Origin: Gilichinskyi gelida | GTDB lineage: Bacteria > Acidobacteriota > Thermoanaerobaculia > Gp7-AA8 | Direction: 5' to 3' | NCBI GenBank assembly: GCA_038040385.1 | Contig: JBBPII010000007.1 | Location: forward strand, 180,346-244,345 | DNA: 64,000 nt | Shown: positions 39,862-46,809 of the stretch, piece by piece | How the letters are laid out: each line of letters opens with the position of its first letter | How positions within the stretch are numbered: the stretch's first letter is position 1 | Made by a program: the position numbers and the translations under genes | The notes under the pieces: generated by a model | Seen by the model: only the letters and a program-made list of their open reading frames with translations | Databases searched by the model: none | Told to the model about the DNA's origin: nothing

Positions 39862-40781
39862 GCCGCCGCCTCCTGGCGCACGAATTCGACGGCGCTCGCA
39901 TCGTTGATGAACGAGAGGCGCGCCACCGGGACGCTGCTGGCGAGATGGCCGAGGGTGTCGACGACCGTCTCCAGTCCGCGCGGGTCGTGGAAAGGGGGGA
40001 AGGCGCAGGAGAAGAGGCGCGCCACCGCTTCCGCCGGTCGCAGCGGGGTGACGCCGTTGTGCGGCGATTTGTCGAGGACGTAGACGCGGCGCAGCGGCGC
40101 GTGCGCGGGGGAGCAGATCTCCGCCTCGCCGTGCCACGGCGTGCCGTACATCGTCCAGGCGCCGTTCTCGGCGCGGACGACCACGCGATCGTCGCTGACG
40201 ATCTCCACCGGCTCGTGCTGCCAGAGGCGTGCGGTGGTGGTTTTTCCGTCGCCGGAGTTGCCGATGAACAGCAGGCCGCTGCCGGCGTCGATGACACCGC
40301 AGGCGTGAAGCTCGACCCCGCGGTTCTGCGCCAGGAGGGAGTTGATGAGCAATTCGTCGAGCGGAAACTCGATCGGGTTGAGTCCTTCCACTCTCATGTT
40401 GATGGTGACGCGCCGCAGGTCGCGGGCAATGGCCGCCGTCTTGTACGGCAGCTCGCCGAAGAGCTCCGAACGGCACTCGATGCGAAAGCCGTCGCCGTCA
40501 TCGAAGAGCTTCCAGACGGCGCCGGAGTCGAAGAGGAGCGCGCCGCGCGGCGGGGCGTATGGTTGATCGAATGTGACGTCGATCTCGACGTCAGCGTGCA
40601 GTGCGGGCGTCTCGCCCGCACCGATCGGGCGTCTCGCCCGGTCGCGTTGCGCATCGCCGCCGGGCGGGACGCCCGTCAGGTGGGAAGGCCACACTCCGAA
40701 CTTTGCGAGCGGTCCCGTCACCGGAATGTCGCTGCCGCGCACGCCGAGCGTGAGGCCGCCGATGCGAAAGAAAGAGTCCAT
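39858..40781 (-). CDS. HprK-like kinase of the radical SAM peptide cluster
   Basis: The 307-residue product has an HPr kinase-like P-loop GLLFIGNSGDGKTTTARLW near residues 170-188, VEIVSDDRVVVRA with the acidic pair, and a conserved YGTPWHGEAEICSP. It resembles the kinases found in other peptide clusters rather than true HprK, which would carry a C-terminal HPr-binding helix. Residues about 36-60 (PPGGDAQRDRARRPIGAGET) come from a palindromic repeat read in frame. It starts 3 bp after the precursor stop and overlaps the SipW-type gene. A role in phosphorylating the peptide or a partner is inferred from family and position. Confidence 0.8.
   Translation of the reverse strand: MDSFFRIGGLTLGVRGSDIPVTGPLAKFGVWPSHLTGVPPGGDAQRDRARRPIGAGETPALHADVEIDVTFDQPYAPPRGALLFDSGAVWKLFDDGDGFRIECRSELFGELPYKTAAIARDLRRVTINMRVEGLNPIEFPLDELLINSLLAQNRGVELHACGVIDAGSGLLFIGNSGDGKTTTARLWQHEPVEIVSDDRVVVRAENGAWTMYGTPWHGEAEICSPAHAPLRRVYVLDKSPHNGVTPLRPAEAVARLFSCAFPPFHDPRGLETVVDTLGHLASSVPVARLSFINDASAVEFVRQEAAA
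40602..40675. repeat. Palindromic repeat cluster inside the HprK-like gene
   Basis: TGCGGGCGTCTCGCCCGCA (40602-40620), CGGGCGTCTCGCCCG (40626-40640) and GGGCGGGACGCCC (40662-40674) are three hairpins in a row. They are translated in frame and have no counterpart in the lasso-cluster kinase. Confidence 0.8.
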
Positions 40782-40784
40782 CCG

Positions 40785-40967
40785 CTAGGAGCCCGCGGTC
40801 TGGCAGAAACCGGAGACGCGGCAGGTGCCGCCGCTCGGTCCGGCCGAGCTGGTGGACTTGCAGAAGCCGAGCACCGCCTCTTCCGGCCGGAGCGGGAAGC
40901 GCGTCACTTCCGGCTTGAGGTAGGGCTTCCTGGTTGGTTGCTGCTGTGTTTCGATCTCTGATTCCAT
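40785..40967 (-). CDS. Three-cysteine precursor peptide of the radical SAM/SPASM cluster
   Basis: A 60-residue peptide is encoded between the radical SAM enzyme and the kinase. AGAAGG precedes the ATG at 40965-40967 by about 9 nt; a second ATG at 40974-40976 is closer to the site and less likely. The leader (RKPYLKPEVTRFPLRPEEAV) is followed by LGFCKSTSSAGPSGG and TCRVSGFCQTAGS. The leader resembles YxKPEV motifs of other small-peptide clusters, and the three Cys amid Ser/Thr/Gly suit thioether formation by a SPASM enzyme. The gene is 16 bp downstream of the enzyme and 3 bp upstream of the kinase. The product class (sactipeptide-like, ranthipeptide-like or other) cannot be told. Confidence 0.8.
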   Translation of the reverse strand: MESEIETQQQPTRKPYLKPEVTRFPLRPEEAVLGFCKSTSSAGPSGGTCRVSGFCQTAGS

Positions 40968-40983
40968 CGAATTCATCCTTCTT

Positions 40984-42225
40984 CTACGCGTGACACGACG
41001 AACAGCCGGTACCGGTGCCGCATGAGGCGGCGGCGCTGAGGGCGGAGATGGGAGCGGCGGGGGCGCCGGCGAGCAGTCTGGCCACCTCGGCGTGAATGAC
41101 TTCCTCTCGCTCGCCGCCATTGCAGTACTCGCAGTCGCCGTGCGGCGCCAGGTCGATCTCGAACGCGGCGGCGCGCAGGTGCGCGGTGTGGCAGAGAAAG
41201 TCGACCGGCGCCTCGGGGTCGCCGTTCTCGAGCTCCCCGTTGGCCGGGCACATGCCGCAGACGGATTTGAGCGAGCAGGCGGTGCACTTCGACGGGCGGG
41301 TGATGGTCTTCGCCCGGATGTTGTTGGTCAGGAAGTCCCACCCCTCGGCGAACGAGCCGTCGCGCAGGTTGAACTTGTCGAAGTGCGAGAGGACGCAGAT
41401 GGTGAGGTTGCCGTACGGGTCGATGGCGAAGCTGTTCACGCCGCCGCCGCAATCGTAGAGGCTCTTCGTTTCGCCTTGCGACGCTGGAATAGGCTGAAAG
41501 TCCTCGGCCAGGCGGCGCCATTCGGCCACGCGCGTGGCGTCCCGCAGATCCATCTCCACCAGCTCCTCGGGCGAGAGCCGGACCGCCAGCGGCGCAGAGG
41601 AGCAGTCGATGCGCGGATTGATCATCGCGTCGAACTTGAAGTCCACACCCAGCCCGTCGGCGAACGCCTTCATGTCGAAGACCTCGTGCCGGTTCACCGA
41701 CACGGCGACGGTCTTGAGCGCCAGCGGCAGTTTCCGCTCCAGCAACAGGTCGATGCCGCGCATGCAGCGGTCGTACGAGCCGGGGATGCGCGTCAGCCGC
41801 TCGTAGGTCTCGCGCGTGTTGCCGTAGAGCGTGATCTCGATGGCGAACGGTGGAAGCTCGGCGAGGCGATCGGCGACGCGCTCGTCGATGAGGATTCCGT
41901 TGGTGAAGAGCGTGACCAGGAGGCCGCTCCGCTTGGCGTGCTCGTAGATGTCGAAGAAGTCGCGGCGGGCGAAGATCTCGCCGCCGGAGTAGAGGAGCCA
42001 GAGGCATCCGAGCTCGGCGATCTCGTCGATCACCCGGCGATGGTCGTCGGTCGACAGCTCGGCGCGGCGCGCGGCCACGTCGTTCATCGGCAGGTTGTTG
42101 TAGCAATGCGAGCAGACCAGCGGGCAGCGGTTGGTCAGCTCGATCGTTCCGTTGACGGGGATGCGCAGCGCGTTCACCTCGCGATGAACCCGGCGGCTGA
42201 ATTCGGTGTAGGAGAGCGTTTCCAT
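40984..42225 (-). CDS. Radical SAM/SPASM peptide maturase
   Basis: The 413-residue enzyme has the radical SAM cluster motif CPLVCSHC (Cys34, Cys38, Cys41), LWLLYSGGEIFARRDFFDIY with the GGE motif, and a SPASM domain with YDCGGGVNSFAIDPYGNLTICVL, KCTACSLKSVCGMCPANGEL and DLAPHGDCEYC. SPASM enzymes hold auxiliary iron-sulfur clusters and install thioether or C-C links in peptides. The last residues (SCGTGTGCSSCHA) add four Cys not part of the standard SPASM set. PqqD (42226-42528), the presumed leader-binding partner, ends just before its start, and the precursor follows. Function as a peptide maturase is strongly supported by this neighbourhood. Confidence 0.9.
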   Translation of the reverse strand: METLSYTEFSRRVHREVNALRIPVNGTIELTNRCPLVCSHCYNNLPMNDVAARRAELSTDDHRRVIDEIAELGCLWLLYSGGEIFARRDFFDIYEHAKRSGLLVTLFTNGILIDERVADRLAELPPFAIEITLYGNTRETYERLTRIPGSYDRCMRGIDLLLERKLPLALKTVAVSVNRHEVFDMKAFADGLGVDFKFDAMINPRIDCSSAPLAVRLSPEELVEMDLRDATRVAEWRRLAEDFQPIPASQGETKSLYDCGGGVNSFAIDPYGNLTICVLSHFDKFNLRDGSFAEGWDFLTNNIRAKTITRPSKCTACSLKSVCGMCPANGELENGDPEAPVDFLCHTAHLRAAAFEIDLAPHGDCEYCNGGEREEVIHAEVARLLAGAPAAPISALSAAASCGTGTGCSSCHA

Positions 42226-42528
42226 CTATTCGGACCGCTCCAGCAGACCCGCCTCGACGAGAGTGCCGACGATCTCGCCGGCATCGGCGGCGGCGCGGTC
42301 CGGATCGACGTCGTAGTCGCGGCAGATGCGCTCGACTACGGCCTCCAGCGGAGTCTTGCCGTCGAGCGCTTCCCACACCAGGATCGCCGTTTCGTTGAGG
42401 GTGAAGATCGAGTCGAGATCGCCGGCACGGTTGCGCACCGGCACCAGGAGAGCCTCACGGCCGACGCGGCGCATGACGACTTCCCCGGCGTGCCGGTACA
42501 CGGACAGCGCATTCGCTAAGTGGATCAT
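42226..42528 (-). CDS. PqqD-family RiPP recognition element
   Basis: The 100-residue product shows the PqqD pattern: RHAGEVVMRRVGREALLVPV, then SIFTLNETAILVWEALDGKTPLEAVVERICRDYDV, cited by its core FTLNETAILVWEALDG, and a helical end VGTLVEAGLLER. It should bind the precursor leader and present it to the radical SAM enzyme, whose gene begins within a few bases of its stop. It opens the minus-strand peptide cluster. The divergent zapA gene starts 121 bp away, so the promoters of both lie in between. Confidence 0.85.
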   Translation of the reverse strand: MIHLANALSVYRHAGEVVMRRVGREALLVPVRNRAGDLDSIFTLNETAILVWEALDGKTPLEAVVERICRDYDVDPDRAAADAGEIVGTLVEAGLLERSE

Positions 42529-42614
42529 CGATCGAATTGTCTGTGCGGCCGGGGACGAGAGCGGTCAGAATAACACAGCGAACGTCGGGGCCCAGGAGTC
42601 GAAATCCCGTCTGC

Positions 42615-42620
42615 TATACT
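42615..42620 (+). promoter_or_regulatory. -10 box (TATACT) upstream of zapA
   Basis: TATACT lies 28 nt before the zapA ATG in the gap between the divergent PqqD and zapA genes. The -35 region has no clear TTGACA. Confidence 0.4.
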
Positions 42621-42648
42621 CACTCGCGTTTTTGGGTAAATTTTTCCG

Positions 42649-42939
42649 ATGGACGGTAAACCCGACTCGACAAGCGTCGAGATCTTTGGCCAGACGTACA
42701 ACGTTCGTGGAGAAGGAGACCCGAACTATTTATCGGAGCTTGCGCGGTTTGTAGACTCCAGGATGCGCGAAGTCGCCGCGCAGGTCGCGACGGTCGACCC
42801 GATGAAAATCGCCATCCTGGCGGCCCTCAACATCGCCGATGAGTTTTCTCGATACCGGAAACAGCGCGAGAGTGCGGTGGGGACGTGGATCGAGAAAACG
42901 GAGGAAATGTCGGAGCGGCTCAACCGAATCATCGGTTGA
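42649..42939 (+). CDS. zapA: Cell division protein ZapA
   Basis: The 96-residue product has the ZapA plan: a small globular head (STSVEIFGQTYNVRGEGDPNYLSELARFVDSRM, cited by VEIFGQTYNVRG and YLSELARFVDSRM) and a C-terminal coiled coil (MKIAILAALNIADEFSRYRK, EEMSERLNRIIG). ZapA crosslinks FtsZ filaments at the division site. The conserved DPMKIAILAALNIADE matches the family. It is followed by the 6S RNA gene and rny, a frequent order in this group. Confidence 0.93.
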   Translation: MDGKPDSTSVEIFGQTYNVRGEGDPNYLSELARFVDSRMREVAAQVATVDPMKIAILAALNIADEFSRYRKQRESAVGTWIEKTEEMSERLNRIIG

Positions 42940-42962
42940 GCGAACGAGAGAGACAGATACTT

Positions 42963-43171
42963 TTCGGAGTCCCTGCAGAGTGCGTGATGAATGAATCTAA
43001 CGCTTGAACCGATGCTTCTTACTTCGGGTGCTCGCGTCTTCGGGCCGCGTGCATGCCTTCCCCCGAGCTCGTCGAGGGGTGAAGGAGCTAAACGGCACGG
43101 GTAGAGCGCCCACCTGTTTCGGCAGGTTCAAGTAAGAATTAACTCACACGGCTCAGGCGGGGTTCTCCGAA
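42963..43171 (+). ncRNA. ssrS: 6S RNA
   Basis: The 5' end TTCGGAGTCCCTGC pairs with the 3' end GCGGGGTTCTCCGAA, forming the closing stem with the usual mismatched positions. Downstream come TGCGTGATGAATGAATC, the block CTTGAACCGATGCTTCTTAC, and near the 3' side GGCAGGTTCAAGTAAG, whose GGTTCAAG pairs with CTTGAACC to close the inner stem beside the central bubble. Location directly after zapA is the standard 6S RNA context. 6S RNA mimics an open promoter and binds housekeeping RNA polymerase in slow growth. No large frame overlaps it on the plus strand. Confidence 0.85.
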
Positions 43172-43217
43172 TTTCCTTCCTACTCGCTGCGCAAGCCTCC
43201 CATGGGGAGGTGCAGTC

Positions 43218-44783
43218 TTGAACGTCTATTTGGTTGCAGTCCTGATCGGCGTGGTGGTGGCCGCGGTCATCGGCACGCTGTGGGGAACGCTGTCCCGCAA
43301 ACGCGCCACGGTGCAGCTCGACGAAGCGCGCCGCAACGCCGACCGCATTCTCGAAGATGCCCGTAAGTCCGCCGACTCGAAGCTGAAGGAAGCGGACCTC
43401 GAAGCCAAAGAAAAACTGCTGCAGATGCGCTCCGATTTCGATCGGCAGGCGCAGAAGCGCGGCGAGGAGATGAAGAACTCCGAGCGCCGGCTGCAGCAGA
43501 AAGAAGAGAACCTCGACAAGAAAACGCAGCAGGTCGACGCGCGCCTCGATGAGGTGGAGAGGCGCGACAAAGGCCTCAACGACCGCGAGAAGCAGGTCGA
43601 AGCCCGCGAAGGCGAGCTGCAGCAGCTCATCGAGGACCAGCGCCACAAGCTCGAGCAGGTCGCCGGCCTGAGCGCCGACGAGGCCAAGCGCGAGCTGATC
43701 CGCGGGATCGAGAACGAGGCGAAACTCGACGCGGCCCGCATCATCCAGCGCATCGAGACCGAGGCCAACGAGCTCGGCCAGCAGCGCGCCCGCAAGATCC
43801 TCGGCATGGCCATCCAGCGCATGGCGTCCGACTACGTCGCGGAGAACACCGTCTCCGTCGTCGACCTCCCGAGCGAGGACATGAAGGGGCGCATCATCGG
43901 CCGCGAGGGACGGAACATCCGCGCTCTCGAGCTGGCCACCGGCGTCGATCTGATCGTCGACGACACGCCGGAAGCGGTCATCCTCTCCGGCTTCGATCCC
44001 ATCCGCCGCGAGATCGCCCGCATCTCGCTCGAGCGCCTCATGCAGGACGGACGCATCCACCCCGCCCGCATCGAGGAGCTGGTGGAGAAGGTCCGGCAGG
44101 AGCTCGATCAGAAGCTGTTCGAGGAGGGGGAGGCCGCCGCCTTCTCCATCGGCCTCACCGATCTGCATCCCGAGGTCCTCAAGCTCCTCGGGCGCCTGCG
44201 CTATCGCACCTCGTACGGCCAGAACGTGCTGGTGCACTCGCTGGAAGTGGCGCAGCTTGCCGCGCTGATGGCGGTGGAGCTCGGTGTCAACGACACCATC
44301 GCCAAGCGCGGCGGCCTGCTACACGACATCGGCAAGGCCATCGACCGCGAGATGGAAGGGACGCACCTCGAGCTGGGCCGCCAGGTCCTGGAAAAGTACG
44401 GCGAAAAGCGCGAGATCATCCACGCCATGGAGTGCCATCACGGCGACTACGACCCGACCACGGTCGAAGCCGTGCTGGTCAACGCCGCCGACGCCCTCTC
44501 CGCCGCTCGCCCTGGCGCGCGCCGCGAGATCCTGGAGAACTACGTGCACCGCCTCGAGCGCCTGGAGGCCATCGCCAACCAGATGGACGGCGTGGCCAAG
44601 AGCTTCGCCATCCAGGCGGGGCGCGAGCTTCGCATCATCGTCAACGCCGAGAAGATCACCGACGAGCAATCGATCTGGCTCTCGAAGGACGTGGCGCGGA
44701 AGATCGAGTCGGAGCTGCAGTATCCGGGGCAGATTAAAGTCACGGTCATTCGAGAAATGAGAGCAGTTGATTACGCGAAGTAA
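43218..44783 (+). CDS. rny: Ribonuclease Y
   Basis: The 521-residue enzyme starts at a TTG preceded by GGGGAGG. It has an N-terminal membrane anchor (MNVYLVAVLIGVVVAAVIG), a long charged coiled coil (residues about 30-200), a KH domain (GRIIGREGRNIRALELATGV, near residue 218) and an HD domain (LVHSLEVAQLAALM and GLLHDIGKAIDREMEG, near residues 337-377), ending GQIKVTVIREMRAVDYAK. RNase Y is the membrane-bound endoribonuclease that starts mRNA decay. The length and order of domains are normal. It is followed by a palindromic repeat and the ymdB-type phosphoesterase, a conserved pairing. Confidence 0.96.
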   Translation: MNVYLVAVLIGVVVAAVIGTLWGTLSRKRATVQLDEARRNADRILEDARKSADSKLKEADLEAKEKLLQMRSDFDRQAQKRGEEMKNSERRLQQKEENLDKKTQQVDARLDEVERRDKGLNDREKQVEAREGELQQLIEDQRHKLEQVAGLSADEAKRELIRGIENEAKLDAARIIQRIETEANELGQQRARKILGMAIQRMASDYVAENTVSVVDLPSEDMKGRIIGREGRNIRALELATGVDLIVDDTPEAVILSGFDPIRREIARISLERLMQDGRIHPARIEELVEKVRQELDQKLFEEGEAAAFSIGLTDLHPEVLKLLGRLRYRTSYGQNVLVHSLEVAQLAALMAVELGVNDTIAKRGGLLHDIGKAIDREMEGTHLELGRQVLEKYGEKREIIHAMECHHGDYDPTTVEAVLVNAADALSAARPGARREILENYVHRLERLEAIANQMDGVAKSFAIQAGRELRIIVNAEKITDEQSIWLSKDVARKIESELQYPGQIKVTVIREMRAVDYAK

Positions 44784-44787
44784 GAAG

Positions 44788-44876
44788 CGGGTTGCGAGGT
44801 TGCGAGGTTGCGGGGTTGCGCAGCGCTGCGCTCCCGGACACTTCGCAACTGCGCAACCTCGCAACCCCGCAACCCC
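44788..44876. repeat. GGTTGCGAGG-family palindromic repeat between rny and ymdB
   Basis: The left arm repeats GGTTGCGAGGTTGCG and the right arm carries the complementary CGCAACCTCGCAACC. The element ends directly at the ATG of the next gene (44877), leaving no room for an independent Shine-Dalgarno site. Confidence 0.85.
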
Positions 44877-45665
44877 ATGATTCGAATTCTCTACATTGGC
44901 GACGTCGTCGGCCAGCCCGGCCGGCGGGCGTTGCATCAAAAGCTCGAGCATGTGGTCGATCGGGAGAAGATCGACTTCACGATCGTCAACATCGAGAACG
45001 CCGCGGGCGGCTTCGGCGTCACCGAGTCGATCATGGAGGAGCTCTCCGAGCTTCCCATCCAGGCGTACACCTCCGGCAATCACATCTGGGACAAGAAAGA
45101 GTTCGTCGACAACTACGAGCACTACCCGCACGTGATCCGCCCGGCGAACTACCCGGCCGGCAATCCGGGGAAGGGGCGGGTGGTGCGGCAGACCGCGGCG
45201 GGGGTCAACGTGGCGGTGCTGCAGTTCATGGGGAACGTCTTCATGCCGCCGTGCGACAACCCCTTCCACGCCGCCGACCGCGAGCTGCGCGAGCTTGGCG
45301 ACGCGGCGAAGGTGATCGTCGTCGACATCCACGGCGAGGCCTCCTCGGAGAAGCAGGCCATGGGCCGCTACCTCGACGGCCGCGTCTCCGCCGTGGTCGG
45401 CACGCACACCCACGTCCCCACCGCCGACGAGCGCCTCCTGCCGCTCGGCACCGCGTACCAGACCGACGTCGGGATGACCGGCGCGTACGACTCGGTGATC
45501 GGCTTCCGCCCCGACGAGGCGCTACACCGCTTTCTGATGAACACGCCGAAGAAGCTGGAAGTGGCGAAGCGCGACATCCGCCTCACGGGGGCGATGATCG
45601 AGGTCGACGAGACGACCGGCCGCGCCTCCTCGATCGTGCGGGTGCAGGAAAAAGTCGAGGACTAG
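44877..45665 (+). CDS. ymdB: YmdB-type (TIGR00282) metallophosphoesterase
   Basis: The 262-residue product has the family metal-binding set: RILYIGDVVGQPGR, FTIVNIENAAGGFGVT, AYTSGNHIWDKKE, KVIVVDIHGEASSEK and VVGTHTHVPTADER. Members are cyclic-nucleotide or RNA 2',3'-phosphodiesterases; the Bacillus homologue (YmdB) hydrolyses cAMP and affects sporulation and biofilm genes, and is encoded beside rny as here. The length is typical. The start codon abuts the repeat at 44788-44876, so translation may depend on the repeat RNA or on readthrough coupling from rny. Confidence 0.93.
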   Translation: MIRILYIGDVVGQPGRRALHQKLEHVVDREKIDFTIVNIENAAGGFGVTESIMEELSELPIQAYTSGNHIWDKKEFVDNYEHYPHVIRPANYPAGNPGKGRVVRQTAAGVNVAVLQFMGNVFMPPCDNPFHAADRELRELGDAAKVIVVDIHGEASSEKQAMGRYLDGRVSAVVGTHTHVPTADERLLPLGTAYQTDVGMTGAYDSVIGFRPDEALHRFLMNTPKKLEVAKRDIRLTGAMIEVDETTGRASSIVRVQEKVED

Positions 45666-46250
45666 TTGAGCATCTCCCTTTTGGCAGTCGGCCATCTTCC
45701 CGCCGATGCCGTCGCCCCGCTTCTCGCCAAATTCGAGCGCATCGAGGTCCTCGAGCTCGACGTCCCGCCGCGCGACGACCTCACCGCCCATCGCGCGGAG
45801 CTCAACCGCGCGGTCGACGCGGCGGAGAACGACTGGATCGTCATCGTGCGCGAGCGGGAGTCGGTCGACGAAGCGCTGGCGGCGGAGATCGCCGAGGCGG
45901 TGGGCGCGGCCAAGGCGTGGGGCTTTCGCATACGCTCGATGCCGTACTACGCCGGCAAACCGCTGCGCATCGGCGCGCAGGGGGGCGAGCTGCGGCTCTT
46001 TCAGCGCCGGCATTTCCTGCGGCGGGGGGAGCTCGGCGTGCAGGGGACGGTGGTGCGGCTGGCGGGCGCGCTGAAGTCGGTGACGTTCGCCTCAGCCGCG
46101 GAGCACCGCGAGTATCTGTCGAAGACCGCGGTTCCGCACTCGGCGCTGCGTCGCACGCTGGTCTTCCTGCGCAACGCCGCGCTGACGCGTGCGCGCGACG
46201 CGAACACGCTGCGCTACCTCTGGATCGAGGCGGCGTTCGATCACGGGTGA
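45666..46250 (+). CDS. Glycosyltransferase-like protein, short
   Basis: The frame of 194 residues begins at a TTG overlapping the end of the ymdB gene. It opens ISLLAVGHLPADAVAPLL, continues IEVLELDVPPRDDLTAH, NDWIVIVRERESVDEALAAEIA, and later GGELRLFQRRHFLRRGEL and VPHSALRRTLVFLRNAALTRA. The layout (short sheet strands, an aspartate-containing WIVIVRERE, then LRLFQRRHF) resembles truncated GT2-type glycosyltransferases of the lipopolysaccharide core group, which have LRLFRRxxxxF. The nucleotide-binding DxD is not clear, so the activity is doubtful. It may be a divergent or non-catalytic member. Confidence 0.5.
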   Translation: MSISLLAVGHLPADAVAPLLAKFERIEVLELDVPPRDDLTAHRAELNRAVDAAENDWIVIVRERESVDEALAAEIAEAVGAAKAWGFRIRSMPYYAGKPLRIGAQGGELRLFQRRHFLRRGELGVQGTVVRLAGALKSVTFASAAEHREYLSKTAVPHSALRRTLVFLRNAALTRARDANTLRYLWIEAAFDHG

Positions 46251-46258
46251 ACTGAGGA

Positions 46259-46355
46259 GCGCCGGCGTCCCGCCGGCTGGCCGGGCGCCGTCCCGGCGCC
46301 CTTTCGCGAACGGCGGCGGGGACGCCGCCCGGCCAGCCGCCGGGACGGCGGCGTT
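46259..46355. repeat. Composite palindromic repeat between convergent genes
   Basis: GGCTGGCCGGGCG (from 46275) pairs with CGCCCGGCCAGCC (to 46338), and the outer GCCGGCGTCCCGCC pairs imperfectly with GCCGGGACGGCGGC. It lies between the ends of convergent genes and may terminate both. Confidence 0.85.
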
Positions 46356-46358
46356 CCG

Positions 46359-46730
46359 TTACGCCGTGGCCACGGCGGCGGGCGCCAGGCGGCGCACCGA
46401 GCGCAGGTGTCCGTTGGTGCGGAACTGCCGCGGCGACATCCCGAAGCGCTCCCGGAACTGCTGGCGGAAGTAGTTCTCGGAGTCGAACCCGCAGCGGCGG
46501 GCGATCTGTGAGACGCGCAGGTTGCCGTTCTTCAGCAGGCGCGCGGCCTTGGAGAGGCGCTTTTCCTTGAGGAAGTGGCTGAGCAGCCGGCCGGTGATGC
46601 GATGAAAGCGGCCGGAAACGTACTGGCGCGTGTAGCCGAGCTCCTTGGTGACTGCCTCCACCGTCAGCTCCTCGTCGTCGCGAACGCGCCGGCGGACGGT
46701 CATGATCAAAGACCGAAGTAATCCGTCCAT
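46359..46730 (-). CDS. AraC-type helix-turn-helix regulator, single domain
   Basis: The 123-residue product is an AraC DNA-binding domain alone: ELTVEAVTKELGYTRQYVSGRFHRITGRLLSHFL for the first unit (cited by VTKELGYTRQYVSGRF) and NLRVSQIARRCGFDSENYFRQQFRERFGMSPRQFR for the second (cited by IARRCGFDSENYFRQQF), the conserved GFxxxxYFxxxFxxxxGxxPxxxR. It has no sensor domain. I chose the ATG at 46728-46730 because upstream codons lie in the divergent promoter region. The divergent neighbour is a cyclic-nucleotide-binding protein, so it may be its target. Confidence 0.8.
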   Translation of the reverse strand: MDGLLRSLIMTVRRRVRDDEELTVEAVTKELGYTRQYVSGRFHRITGRLLSHFLKEKRLSKAARLLKNGNLRVSQIARRCGFDSENYFRQQFRERFGMSPRQFRTNGHLRSVRRLAPAAVATA

Positions 46731-46809
46731 GCCCGATCTCCTCGTTGAAAGGCCTCGCCCGGCCGCGGTATGGTGACCGCGGTCCTGCTTGGCATTAATC
46801 GCTTTAAGG

